Source: Paraphysoderma sedebokerense
Lineage: Eukaryota > Blastocladiomycota > Physodermatomycetes > Physodermatales > Physodermataceae
NCBI GenBank assembly: GCA_025602915.1
Contig: JAHLJZ010000036.1
Span: 62,001 to 126,000 of the forward strand
Direction: 5' to 3'
Length of the DNA: 64,000 nt
Shown here: one piece after another, positions 34,881 to 45,417 of the stretch
Numbering within the stretch: the stretch's first letter is position 1
How the letters are laid out: the number at the start of each line of letters is the position of its first letter
The notes under the pieces: generated by a model
What the model saw: only the letters and a program-made list of their open reading frames with translations
Databases searched by the model: none
What the model was told of the DNA's origin: nothing
Translations under genes and position numbers: made by a program

Positions 34881-35767
34881 CATGTTCTTACGTCAAGGGA
34901 CTTAAGCCAATGTAATGTCAAACACTAGGAACAAGGGCACGGTTGATGTTTAACAGTTCATCAAAGATCGTCTGTTTCTAAGCGGAGCTGCTTAATGTAT
35001 CAGCTTTGTCAACCACCTTACCTCATCCAGATACCCCCTCTTTTCATATCCCATACTCTTCAATTAATAATATTCGTCTATATTCATTGCATGGCTTCTC
35101 TCAAACCGTGTCTTCTTAATTCCAAGAATCTATTGTCGGAGGTATTGTCGGGATGTGAACCTCGTTATAACTGCAAAACAGTCAGTTCCTCTTGGTAGGA
35201 TTTATGGGTTTGGATAGTCCTTTATTCCGTGGGAAACTTTGGACTGAAACTTATACCCTCGTTCTGACGCTACAAATAAGATTTCTCGCTCATGCATGTG
35301 GTTCTTGGAATAGTAACTGGAATGGTAAAAGAAGGATGTATACATAGAAATCGTTTGGTTGTTGACACAGAAGGCGTTTTGATCAGTGTATTCTATGAGC
35401 CTGTTTCGTGACCTAATTTTTCTTATCCCCTGTTGTATATAGACACTCTGTAAAATTTGTAACTGTTATTTTGATTTGTTTGATTGTTGAACCCAAAAAA
35501 CTCTCGATGATTTGTGGAATTGCGTCTCTCAGTCTGCAGCAATGGTCCTCTGCTTTTTGTCATCGGTATGTGTCTAGATGCCCCCGAAAGCTTGACACCA
35601 CAAAGGTTGATCGGACCCACATTGCAATTTTGACTGTTCATAGACTATATTTGAGGGATTCAGATGGCGTGATATTTACAGCGTCGAAAGGCTCCAATTT
35701 ATATACAATATCTATATTGAGACGAGCGAGATTTCAGAATGGACTGATGTTTTTTCAGTCCTTCTCA
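34881..35767. other. Convergent intergenic region
   Basis: 887 nt between two genes whose 3' ends face each other. Pyrimidine-rich patches and short open frames without recognisable content. Nothing else seen. Confidence 0.4.
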
Positions 35768-36616
35768 TCACGACAATCTTGCCATTTTCAACCTTTCCTC
35801 CACAATCTCAGCGACATATTTTCTCTTCTTTTCACAATTCACTTTAAACACCATCCTACATAAATCTTCCAAATCTATTAGATTGTTATCCAAGTAACTA
35901 AGGATCGTAGTTTTCCAATTTATTTCGTAATCAGTGTCACCGGGTTGTCTTCGAATAGCGTTGATCGCTTCAATAATGTCACATGTGGGGACCCGTTTTA
36001 AACTACCGTCTAGTAATGTCGGTGAAACTTGGAATTTAAAAGTCGGATCGAATTCCAATGGAAGCGCATTCGTAGGTGTTTCTGAAACAGTTAAACGTGT
36101 GAGGTCGGGTTGGACTACCGGGGTTGGAAGGATTTCGACAGGTTGAATAGGTACTTCTTGTTCAACTGCAGGAGGAAGTGGAGTTATTGAAGGAGGAATT
36201 GACAGAGTGGTTTTGTTTCCTCCCTTATTGATAACATCAAGTTGTTTCCTCAAGTCATCAATAATACTTTTTAATTTCCCATTTTCTCTCTCCAACTCTT
36301 CCTTCATTTTCTTCTTGCTGTCTTCGAGCTCTTTGACTTGATCCTCTAACTGCTTAATATACCGTTCCTTCCGTTCCCTGAATTTTCGCTGTGCTTCACG
36401 ATTTTGTGCTCGTCGTTTACTAACTGTCTCTTCGTCTTCTTCTTTAACAGGAGAAACTAAAGAATCATTGCTTCGAACGATGGGTACCCCAATTTGGTAA
36501 TTTGAATCATGGATACTTCGAGAATACATCTGTGATGAAACAGGGGTAGAAAGGATATCGACTAACTGTTGCATATCAGGTGGAGGAGAAGACAAATGTA
36601 TAGCGGATTGAGACAT
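35768..36616 (-). CDS. bZIP factor G with Yap1/Pap1-like three-cysteine C-terminus (282 aa)
   Basis: Intronless minus-strand gene. The N-terminal LVDILSTPVSSQM resembles the array motif LDILPTPITSP, and a second form, VEILPTPVV, follows the zipper. The bZIP (about 65-130) reads KRRAQNREAQRKFRERKERY, the same REAQRKFRERKE as the array. The C-terminal 75 residues hold three of its few cysteines: VPTCDIIEAINAI, then NLIDLEDLCRMVFKVNCEKK. The LC-x7-C end, preceded by a leucine-rich stretch that could be a nuclear export signal, resembles the redox-sensing c-CRD of Yap1/Pap1 (C...LC-x8-C). There the cysteines form disulfides under peroxide and block Crm1 export. The gap between the first two cysteines (40 residues) is longer than in yeast. 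G may be the full-length relative from which the array genes derive. Confidence 0.88.
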   Translation of the reverse strand: MSQSAIHLSSPPPDMQQLVDILSTPVSSQMYSRSIHDSNYQIGVPIVRSNDSLVSPVKEEDEETVSKRRAQNREAQRKFRERKERYIKQLEDQVKELEDSKKKMKEELERENGKLKSIIDDLRKQLDVINKGGNKTTLSIPPSITPLPPAVEQEVPIQPVEILPTPVVQPDLTRLTVSETPTNALPLEFDPTFKFQVSPTLLDGSLKRVPTCDIIEAINAIRRQPGDTDYEINWKTTILSYLDNNLIDLEDLCRMVFKVNCEKKRKYVAEIVEERLKMARLS

Positions 36617-37680
36617 GTTCTTTTTTTCGAAATTTCAAATAGAAAAAGGTCGATGAGGAGTAATTATATTGAACAACTTGAACAGGAGCGGGTGCATCTA
36701 ACCGGTCTTTATGTACATTCCAACTGACCAGACATACAATTTTTTAATAGCTCTATCCACAAATAGAATTAAAAATTGATTCTTCAATGAAAACCGACTA
36801 ATTCTTATCATCAACACATTTAATTGTTCCTTTGGTAATTCCAGCCTTTACTAATTTCATGTTAGGCTCGTTTCATGACTATCGGTTTAATGACGCGTAA
36901 TTGTGTGACAATTATGGATTGTTTAGTCAGATTATACATTCAATAGTTTACATTCATGGGCCATATCGTCGGACCTTTAAAATCATCACAACAAATAAAG
37001 TGGTTCTCGTGGCTATGCATGTTATTAATATTTATTTTGTGACGAATTGTAATTTTATTGGCCAACGTAAATGATGCGCAGGGAGTGAACGAGACGCACT
37101 GAAATGGAACCGCTACGAGGTAGCGGTGAATTCGGAATGATGTGCTTTTATGCTCCTATTTTTATGAACACCTTGTGTCACTTGTTAGAATAGAATGTTT
37201 TACGTAAACCATAACAAATCTAACTCTTCTTATTTGTTACATCATCTGACATAACCCGGCATAGTTTCGTTAGTTCATACTTATGTGAAATAAATACATC
37301 TAGATGACATAATTGTAGCATCATTCAAAATAAACCCAGAGCACACACTTTTTATATCCACAAGTGTTTGCGGAAAGAATCTTCATGTTTTCTTAAAGTC
37401 AAACGTGATCGCAATAGAGGTAATAGACGCCATAGACGCATTCAATTCTTGCTGATTCTGGTTTTTTAATTTGGTTTGAACGGTAATTTTCAGTATTTTT
37501 TTTTATTTCTATTTAAAAACCAAACTACTAAACTAGTAGTTCATCTTGATAATCAAAGTACCATCTCGAGCTCTCGAATTCTCGATACAAATAATAATTT
37601 TGCGACTTGGATATGTTGTACAGAATAAATACTATTTAATCACCGCCCCGTCTCTTTTCGTAGCCATGGATTTTTAAATT
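36617..37680. other. Intergenic region G-H
   Basis: 1.06 kb AT-rich spacer containing the promoter of G and the 3' flank of H (both minus strand). No array-type GAAGCCTC/TATA module recognised; no exon or RNA gene seen. Confidence 0.35.
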
Positions 37681-38556
37681 TTATATACACGAGACCGACA
37701 TTGTTAACGACGACGACGAAGAAGAAGGAGGAAGAGTAGAAGTGGTAGACGGTATGGAAGAAGACGGTATCGAAGATGGTATCAATGACAATGAAGAAAA
37801 AGAAGCCGAAGCGTTCACGGTTAACGGATCAGAAAAAGAACGATTAATTCCAGATTCAGAATTCATTCCCAATTTACTTTCCAAATATTTAATCTTTTCC
37901 TTCAACTCTTTATTCTCGGATTCTAAATTCCTAACCCGTTTTTCAGATTGTTCTGTGATTTCTGAAATTTTAGATTCAAGTCGTTTAACGTAGATTTTTC
38001 TACGTTCCCGGTATTTTTCTTGGGAACGACGATTGGATTCTCGTCTTCTGGCTACGGATTCGGCGGCGGAGAGTAAACAGGAGTTGATGTCAGATTCGGA
38101 TAATAGAGGGTGGTGGAGCGATATATTTTGATTTTGATTTTGATTTATAAGCGACGATGAAGTTGGGAGGGAAGAAGGAGAGGAAGAAGGAGAAGAAGAA
38201 GGTAACAGTGGCATTGAAGATTGTAAAGGCGGCGAAGAAATAGGTGTAGTAATAAAGTTATATGATTGTGATAAATTGTTGAACGGTGTAGAATGGTCGG
38301 ACGGATGAGGCACAGTAGATTGAACGATAGGTGGAACCGGTAACAAACTAACTGCTGTCTGATTTGTAGGTTGTAACCCTGGAGAAGGGTACTGATTGTA
38401 CGATGACATGTATGAGTCGGGTTGTGGTGTTGAGTATTTGAATAAATGGGTTGAAGAAGATGGAGGGAGGAACGGTGTTAAATTGTATGCTGATAAATTC
38501 ATGTTGGCGTTGCATGAACCGTTGCTAGATGTAGAAGATGATCGTGGTCGAGACAT
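37681..38556 (-). CDS. bZIP factor H with variant basic region (291 aa, intronless)
   Basis: The N-terminus MSRPRSSSTSS recalls the array start. A Pro/Ser/Gln-rich region follows, then a bZIP at about residues 170-235: ARRRESNRRSQEKYRERRK and a zipper VRNLESENKELKEKIKYLES. The basic region keeps Asn and the final Arg, but in Pap1 numbering Ala becomes Ser and Phe becomes Tyr (NRRSQEKYR against NREAQRKFR). Its site preference may therefore differ from the array and from G and I. The tail is almost pure Ser/Pro/Thr and ends SVSCI. No redox-type cysteine cluster. Poly-Ser stretches make the ends prone to length variation. The start is the first ATG of the frame. Confidence 0.85.
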   Translation of the reverse strand: MSRPRSSSTSSNGSCNANMNLSAYNLTPFLPPSSSTHLFKYSTPQPDSYMSSYNQYPSPGLQPTNQTAVSLLPVPPIVQSTVPHPSDHSTPFNNLSQSYNFITTPISSPPLQSSMPLLPSSSPSSSPSSLPTSSSLINQNQNQNISLHHPLLSESDINSCLLSAAESVARRRESNRRSQEKYRERRKIYVKRLESKISEITEQSEKRVRNLESENKELKEKIKYLESKLGMNSESGINRSFSDPLTVNASASFSSLSLIPSSIPSSSIPSTTSTLPPSSSSSSLTMSVSCI

Positions 38557-39455
38557 TGTTGAATAGTTGTACTACTTACAACGTGCAAGTAGGAGAGTGA
38601 AGTGTAAGTGTAAAAAAAAAGCGTTTCTGAATGTTCTGAGGAATGTGTGTAATAAAAAAAAAAGAAGGATGAAGCTTCAATTTGACATTATTGTCCGGTG
38701 AAAATAATGTGATACAGGAGACACACCAAAAGCGGGGGGAATCAGTTTATTATAAATATCACCAAACAATTCCAAAATACGTTTCAAGGATTTAAACAAT
38801 TAAAAACACATGGTGCATTTTACTCTTGGTATCTAATTTTAGCTCCAAATGTAACCAGGGTACGTTACGAAAGGAACCGTTTGAGTGGTTTGAGCCTCAC
38901 TCTGTATAGAATTCAATTTGGACAAATACATTGATGCACCTATTGTTGTTAGGTAATCATTGTTTCACAGGCTATGAAGAGTACAAACGAAAGCTAGAAT
39001 GATCACAGAATGGAGACCTCTGTATGCATTTTTCTTTCGGAGTCACGTGGTTTAATTTTTGGGTTTTAAGTACATCGCGAGTGATATTTCTTATTCTAAA
39101 TTTAGATGACGGTGGGTCATAATAATGGACGTGAAGCGGTCAATAGGCTCACTGCGAACTATGAAGCCAGTTTGAAGACCCAAAAATAAATCGCAGAATT
39201 CTTACATTCTCATTAGACCGATGCGGAGTTTTCTATGCTTCTTTTTTTAGCACAATACCCACGCCGTCATAAGTGTAAGATGTCGTAAGATGATCGGACA
39301 AATGCTGTGCTTGACTCTTGTGGCAGAAACAAAAAAAGAAAATAGGTGTGTGGCATTAGAAGAATAAACTACAAATAAGTCATACTGACATTGGCTCATA
39401 TCAGTTTCTTTATATGGTTTTAAAAAAAAATTTTAAACTTCACTGATTTCAACGC

Positions 39456-39634
39456 AACTAATTTAGTACACCAGGACTCCAGAATTCAATGATTCCATAG
39501 AGTTCAAGACATGAAGTTGATCATTTTATTACACATTTTTTATTTACTCCCCTATTCGAACCAGGTATAACCACCTTCAGACATTCAAAAATGATTGTAA
39601 AAAAATTGTATTTTATACCAAAGACGGCCAAAGA
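39456..39634 (+). repeat. Direct duplication, copy 1
   Basis: Shares with 39703-39880 the string GACATGAAGTTGATCATTTT, then TTTATTTACTC, AGGTATAACC, CCTTCAG.CATTCAAAAAT and TTGTATTTTATACCAAAGAC in the same order. Divergence is moderate. Non-coding; a local duplication. Confidence 0.7.
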
Positions 39635-39702
39635 AAAAGAAAAAGAAGTAATCAGTTTAACTGATATGGTTGTTGTAAAAATATTAAGCACCGTCGATAT
39701 CA

Positions 39703-39880
39703 ATGTAATTAGTTTAGTATTCCAGAATTCCAGGACTCCTCCGAGTTCGTGACATGAAGTTGATCATTTTTTTTACACGTTCTTTATTTACTCGCACTAC
39801 ATGAGCTAGGTATAACCCCCTTCAGGCATTCAAAAATAATCGAAGAAATTTGTATTTTATACCAAAGACGACAAAAGATA
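39703..39880 (+). repeat. Direct duplication, copy 2
   Basis: Second copy of the 180-nt unit, starting about 247 nt after the first. The unique stretch between the copies is about 70 nt. Confidence 0.7.
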
Positions 39881-40239
39881 TAATTCAAAAGTTAAAAGTT
39901 GGTTGACTATGATACATGAGTTTGCTAGTTTGTTATTGTAGTAGATACCGTTCAGAGTTACGTACGTGATAGAGAAATTACAAGGAGAAATTCAAAGGAT
40001 GGTACAATTGTGTAGAATGAGAAAGAGTTTTTTTATAGAATGTATTTGAGAAAGGATAACATCAAGGAGCAAAAGGATAAAACAGCAATGACAGAGATAA
40101 GGTAAAAACTCATTTGACTTAAGTTCATCAAAACATCCAATTTCCTTCGTTAAGAAAACTAAAGTCGTGCACTTGCAAATTGAAAATCGTTTTACCCAGT
40201 CGCAATCTATTCGACGGTAAAACAGTTTCACCACAAGAC

Positions 40240-42441
40240 CTACTGACTCATGTCCAAACTGTCACTCACCCCTCTCAGTTTTTCTTGTACCCTTTCACTC
40301 ACATAACGTCGCTTCTCTTCACAGGTGGCCTTCATGGTCATCGCTTCGCATAAATCTTCCAAGTCTAAAAGATTGGCATCCAAGTAGCTCTTGACTTGAT
40401 TCTTCCAATTCGATTCGGTGGCACCATCATTCGGGGAAGGTTTCATGGAAGGAAGATAATCAATGACATCGGAGGGCTTTTGCAAGTGAGGCGTCACCAT
40501 GTGGATGGCTTCTTTGCAGTCTACAGAGGCGGAAGTAGAGCCAACGTTGGCAGTAGAGCCAGAGGTAGAAGAGGAAGTTGAAGCGTTGAGGGTTGTGGAG
40601 GACGACGTCGACATCTGAGTCGTCTGACCTGTCGGCATATTGAGGAGTTCTTCCAAGTCTTCGTCCATCAGACCCGGCACAAAGGGGTTGGTGAACGTTG
40701 AACTGAATGGCATTGTCCCATTGGTGGATGTGGATATGATCGGGTTGGTTCGGTAGGTTGTAAAATCTGCTTGACGGAATTCGCAAACACCAGAAGACAA
40801 GGCCCCATTCGAGTTGTCAGTTGTCGATGACGGAATCGCTCCAAAGGTGACGGGGCCGGAGGGCAGAAGGGAGTTGGTCGCCGAGCTGTCTGCTTGCTCT
40901 GTAGAGTTATTTTGAAAAAACGACGGTGAGGTTGGGGAGACGACCGTCGATGTATTGGCGGAAGAGATGGCTGACTGAGGGAGAGGAGACGGAAGTAACT
41001 CGGGCAGAGCACCGGATGTGGTTGGAGAAAGGAGGTCGAGGCCGCCATCGGGAAGGAAATTAAAAACATCGGCCTGTTGATCCTCTACGGTTGTTGTATT
41101 GATCTGTGGAACATCAGGTTTGGAACGATTGTTGCCAGACGACGCTGAACTTTCTGGCGACGAGGGGAGTTGAAGGATAGAGTTCATACTGTGTGAATCA
41201 GAAGGTGCATTGGGGGAAGTAGCTGAATCAGTAGGAGACGATAAACGAACAGGGTTGGCGTTGGTTGTGGTCATTGTTGGGAGATTTTGGAGTTTGGGGC
41301 CTTCAAAAGTGAATGATAATCCTTTTAGATAATAATTTTCGGTTTCCAACTTTTGAATAAGGGCTTTTAAAGTCTGGTTCTCTTGTTTCAACAAGTCCTT
41401 TTCTGAATCTGTTCCTTCTTCGAGCTCCTTGACTCGAGTTTCCAATGCTGTTATATATCGCTCCTTTCGCTCTCTGAAAGCCTATTCAAAAGTTGAGTTG
41501 AAAATGCAAGATTGTGAGAAGGAGTGCGACGGACAAAGAGTTTTTACTCTAGAGAGAGAAAGAGAATGAATAGTTTAGAGAAAACATACTCTTTGGGCAG
41601 CCCTGTTTTGTGCTTTACGCTTAGAGTTGGGTTCAGTGGTACTCGGTTTGCGGCCGGGTTTCTTTTTCTGTGTGCCGGTTTCATCTTCTTTTTTAACCAA
41701 AGTGACGTCTGTTGATGGGAATTGATAGTGAACGTATAGAGTGAGAAAAGAGTGACATGCTATGATGACAACCGAGGGAATTACCAACACATACCATCGT
41801 CGTCGTCTACAGAGAAACTTTTTCTGGATTTTGCAGAGCCTTTAGCTACAGAATTTTAATAGGAATGAGCAAGGGAATGATTCTTTTATCTTTTGGAAAA
41901 AAAAAGTAAGAGGTAGAGAGATAATTACATAATTCGACTTTGGAGTTTTTCAGGTTTGAGGTATCGAGTTCTGAGGGCAAGGCATGTTTGCGGTTATTAT
42001 TGCTATTTCTGCTGAGCATTGACAGATTGTTGGAATTTGAGGTTGTGTTGTTGGTAGAATCGGAGGGGGCGGAGGTAGAGTTATTGTTGCTGCTGTTGCT
42101 GCTGCTGTTGTTGTTGATCAAATCTGGGTTGATGAGGCCTAGGAGGGCGGCTTGCGAGATATAATTTGAGGGATTATTGGCGGAGGACTGTTTGTTGCTG
42201 TTCCAGGGCAAGAGTTCTGTTTTGGTTTGGGATGAGTGGGGTTGAGCAAAGAGTTGGGCAGAGTACCGTGTGAAGCGATGGTTGAAGTGGATGGTGGGGA
42301 GTAAGGGCGGAGGGAATTAGTCATCCGCGGACAAGTAGCCGGGGGCAGCGAGAGAGAGAGAGGAGAGAGGGAGCGTATGAACATACCTTGGGGAAAGAGG
42401 TCTACGATGGTGAGGTCCGAGGGCTGTCCGGTGTACTCCAT
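40240..42441 (-). CDS. bZIP factor I, canonical Yap1/Pap1-type oxidative-stress regulator candidate (584 aa)
   Basis: Five exons read downwards: 42441-42387, 42216-41929, 41845-41795, 41708-41590 and 41481-40240, all phases consistent. The N-terminus is MEYTGQPSDLTIVDLFPQ|EL, then Asn/Ser-rich sequence and an acidic patch. The classic basic region GRKPSTTEPNSKRKAQNRAA continues QR|AFRERKERYITALETRVKEL; an intron cuts between R and A. Two extra features fit Yap1/Pap1: an n-CRD-like CEFRQADFTTYR in the middle, and a C-terminal region with three cysteines, DCKEAIHMVTPHL and LLDLEDLCEAMTMKATCEEK. The LC-x8-C spacing equals that of Yap1, but the first cysteine is 55 residues earlier instead of about 21. 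The C-terminal 50 residues align with those of G (NWK...SYLD.NL.DLEDLC...C..KR.YV). Expected role is peroxide/drug response, with nuclear retention on oxidation. Confidence 0.88.
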
Positions 42442-42600
42442 TTGTTGTGTGTGAGTTGTGGTAGTGTATAGAGTGTGTGGATGTGGGATGGAATGAAGAG
42501 AGAGGGAACGAGAGAGGGAACGAGGGGGAAGGTGTGGCTGAGCGGACAATCTTTGCAGAAGGCAGATCGCAAACAGTTCACTTGCCAGGTTGCCGATGGG

Positions 42601-42645
42601 TGAACCAGTGAACCAGTGAACCAGTGAACCAGTGAACCAGTGAAC
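42601..42645 (+). repeat. 8-bp tandem repeat TGAACCAG
   Basis: Five and a half perfect copies of TGAACCAG in the upstream region of bZIP I. A slippage-prone microsatellite; a regulatory role is possible but unsupported. Confidence 0.9.
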
Positions 42646-42737
42646 CCACTTGGCCAGTTGGCTAAGCCACAGGCTGCAAGAGTTACTCTGGATGCACTCT
42701 GGATGCGCTACTCTACTAATGCGCCCTATTCCACTGC

Positions 42738-42786
42738 ACTCTACACCCACTACTCTACACCCACTACACTACACTACACCCACTAC
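42738..42786 (+). repeat. CTACACCCA/CTACA short repeats
   Basis: Irregular repetition of ACTCTACACCCACT and CTACACTACACCCACTAC. Low-complexity DNA in the bZIP I upstream region. Confidence 0.7.
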
Positions 42787-43539
42787 AACAATCGACGACA
42801 ATACATCTTGCTTATACTGACTGATCTAGATTGAATTGTATTAGCTGGTATTTCACTCCAATACAGTCATGACTGCATCATCTCCACGTCTCATCGCACT
42901 CTTCAAGTAGTCCCATTTAATAGTCTAGATTTCTGAGGGATTTTCTACCAAAATTGTCCATAATTATCTCTTGCTATTGCATGCCTCCAAGAAATATCAC
43001 GACCCATCTAGGTCTCCATCTCGGTTCTTTTGATGCAACACCACGCACGTTCCATTTCCCCCTGTTTGCAGTGATCTCGTCTGATACCCCCTGGCTACTT
43101 TGATTGTGTGGGTTTGGGCTTATGTTAAAATTGTCGATTTTGTTTCACGGACCAATACCTTTTACAATCTCTCCTCAAAACGTGGCGGTCCTCTCCCACA
43201 TCAAACCGCCATCTGTAGATTTGTTGTATAACACAACCTCACTATTATCAGGTGCTTCTGGTCGACCTCATGCTTTTGTTTTCTATTTCATAATGCGTTC
43301 TGGTGTTTTTTGATTGCACTTTTCTCTCTTCCTCTCACTTCCACGATTTATTGAAAAAATTGGATTTTTGGCTACAAAATCTGAGTTTAGCTGATAATAT
43401 CCCCCGGGAAAAGATTTTCTTGGCACCTTGTCGTTCAGCATTGACGGACGATACCGTGATTTTGGTAAAAAGTCAATCACTCTGAAGTCCGATTCCCCCA
43501 TCGCTTAAATACCCTCATCAATCATCCGTCATCGTCATC

Positions 43540-45417
43540 ATGTACACCCAACTATCCCGCCCAATTTCTCTCGTCTGCTCGACTTCAACTCCGACATCAT
43601 CGATCTACAAAGTGCCCTTCAAATTCACCACTGCCTTCCTCGTCGTCTTGATGCTTGCATGGATCACACCCACTCTACAAGCACCTTTCGAACCAATTGT
43701 CGTCAGATCAATTCCCCTTTCTGAGTTCAACTCTCAATCCGCATCAGGTTCATTGCTATCGGCAGCTTTAGCTTCATCTCGAGTCGAGGATACCGCCTCC
43801 ACTAGGTCCGATAGATCCGAGTCTGGAGAGTCTTCCTCAAGTGCCGGTGGTTCATCAACCTCCTCTCATGACTTGACATCAGATGTCGTTGATTCGTCTA
43901 GTATTTTGATCACGAATCCTTCTATATCCGATATCAATGTACGACCTCTACAAAAATTAAAACTTCAGTTCACTACCGTCTCGTCCATTGATCAAAAATT
44001 GTACTTTAAAATCTCCGTTTTCAAAATCATTCCTCGTCCTCCGTCTTCCCCCTCTACTTCCCGATCCCCGTCACCTTCCCGGTCCTCCGCTAATCGAAAA
44101 CAAAACGAACCACCCAAAAGAACCTACAAATTCTCACTCTTGAGTCCCCGTCGTCTTAATCCTTCTACTGTCTACGAAATCGAATTTACCGTACCTGACG
44201 TATGGATGGAAGGATCGTATTCTTTAGTTTTATCGAGCTCCCCGTTCAGTCCTTTTCATGATTCAAGAGGAGTTAAAGTTAAGGGAAAGAAAAGTAGTTT
44301 TAGAATGAATTGGGTGTTTGATGTACAGCATGCATGGGATATTAAAGTGGATAGAACCACACCTGACCGACTTCCTTTTCCCCTGTCCAACCCTGCTAGT
44401 GATGGCACTACCCAAGGATCCGTGAATCCGGCTCGCTCAGGGTCTGCCGCCAGCATGCCGAGTTCAAAGAAAGAACAACAAGTTACAGCCAAAATGTCGA
44501 ATCTTTCTCCTGATGTTTTCCGAATCATCATCGACCAGCAAAAATCGCCTAGAGAAGTCTGCAACATTTGCTCCAACCCTTCCATGCTCCACTACTGTCG
44601 CAACTTTTTCGAAAACAACAGTGACAAAAACGGCAACCCAATGACCCTCGGAAAACTATGTTCCCTCGCCAAACTCGAAATCTTGATGCAACTCTTAGAA
44701 GGTCTCTACATTGGTTTAGATCGACTCACATTGACGTTATCCACTGGCGATCCAGACCCAGATTTACTCCACAACTCGCACACCTATTTACTCAATCATT
44801 TACCCAAATTACCATCTCCTAAATCTCCGTCGCAATTCAAACCATTGGAAATCTGGACACATCCGCAACTGGTTCAACACTATACCGACAATTTACTAGA
44901 CAGATTACAAAAAGTACATGCGAATATGCAAAAATTTTGGTTCGACATTGGAAACGTTCATTCTGTTATCAAGAAATGGGAAAACATTCAAACAGAGTTT
45001 AAATCTCGAATGGCAACCCTAAACGACGATCAAAGCGTGAATGTGAACAACAATCAAGACGGCAACCCTGATCCTGACGATGCCAATATCGACGTTGAAA
45101 TGGAAATTAACGTTGAACAAGAACCCATTCCAGTTGACCCAAATACACCTGTGTCTCGTGAACCTTCCATTCAGACACAACTAAAACGGCATCTCAAAGT
45201 TTTACTTACTTTGCCGAATAAAGAAACATTTAAATCTACGGTTTTTTTAAACGGTGAAGTTCCGTCTACGAGGGTAGAAAGAATCGTTGGAAACGGGGGA
45301 GGCGGTGGAAACTGGTACGTCGATAATTCCTCCTCTTTTTCTTTTTCTTTCTTTTGTTTTTGGTTTTGTTTTTTGGGTCACATTTTGAATACCAATTCTA
45401 ACCGTTCTTCATTCTGA
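43540..45417 (+). CDS. Secretory-pathway protein, Ser-rich, unknown family
   Basis: Long open frame from ATG 43540. A basic N-terminus is followed by a hydrophobic stretch (TTAFLVVLMLAWITPTLQAP), which reads as a signal peptide or anchor at about residues 30-48. A Ser-rich segment (70-120) follows, then a beta-rich region with KLKLQFTTVSSIDQKLYFKI, VYEIEFTVPDVWMEGSYSLV and a WVFDVQHAWDIKV end, which looks like a lumenal Ig-like fold. A cysteine cluster VCNICSN...YCRNF and a predicted helical region (about 370-500) follow. The last 35 residues, rich in Phe/Ser/Cys and encoded by pyrimidine-rich DNA after AACTG|GTACGT, look like intron read-through. A splice to the acceptor at about 45432 gives an alternative ending of about 38 residues. 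No family recognised. Confidence 0.7.
   Translation: MYTQLSRPISLVCSTSTPTSSIYKVPFKFTTAFLVVLMLAWITPTLQAPFEPIVVRSIPLSEFNSQSASGSLLSAALASSRVEDTASTRSDRSESGESSSSAGGSSTSSHDLTSDVVDSSSILITNPSISDINVRPLQKLKLQFTTVSSIDQKLYFKISVFKIIPRPPSSPSTSRSPSPSRSSANRKQNEPPKRTYKFSLLSPRRLNPSTVYEIEFTVPDVWMEGSYSLVLSSSPFSPFHDSRGVKVKGKKSSFRMNWVFDVQHAWDIKVDRTTPDRLPFPLSNPASDGTTQGSVNPARSGSAASMPSSKKEQQVTAKMSNLSPDVFRIIIDQQKSPREVCNICSNPSMLHYCRNFFENNSDKNGNPMTLGKLCSLAKLEILMQLLEGLYIGLDRLTLTLSTGDPDPDLLHNSHTYLLNHLPKLPSPKSPSQFKPLEIWTHPQLVQHYTDNLLDRLQKVHANMQKFWFDIGNVHSVIKKWENIQTEFKSRMATLNDDQSVNVNNNQDGNPDPDDANIDVEMEINVEQEPIPVDPNTPVSREPSIQTQLKRHLKVLLTLPNKETFKSTVFLNGEVPSTRVERIVGNGGGGGNWYVDNSSSFSFSFFCFWFCFLGHILNTNSNRSSF

Larger units (their letters stand above)
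38557..40239. other. Intergenic region H-I with a duplicated segment
   Basis: 1.68 kb, rich in A-runs (for example near 38660 and 39421). It contains two diverged direct copies of about 180 nt (39456-39634 and 39703-39880). No exon recognised. Confidence 0.45.
42442..43539. other. Divergent promoter region with short tandem repeats
   Basis: 1.1 kb between bZIP I (minus) and the secreted-protein gene (plus). It contains an 8-bp tandem repeat (42601-42645) and a CTACACCCA-rich stretch (42738-42786). No exon recognised. Confidence 0.45.

Noticed and set aside
42601-42645. TGAACCAG repeats as a CRISPR-like array
   Set aside because: Perfect head-to-tail 8-bp units with no spacers; a microsatellite.
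42139-42750. Minus-strand open frame of 203 codons at the 5' end of bZIP I
   Set aside because: It crosses the promoter, the first exon in another frame and the first intron; the spliced frame MEYTGQPSDLTIVDLFPQ|ELLPW explains the region better.
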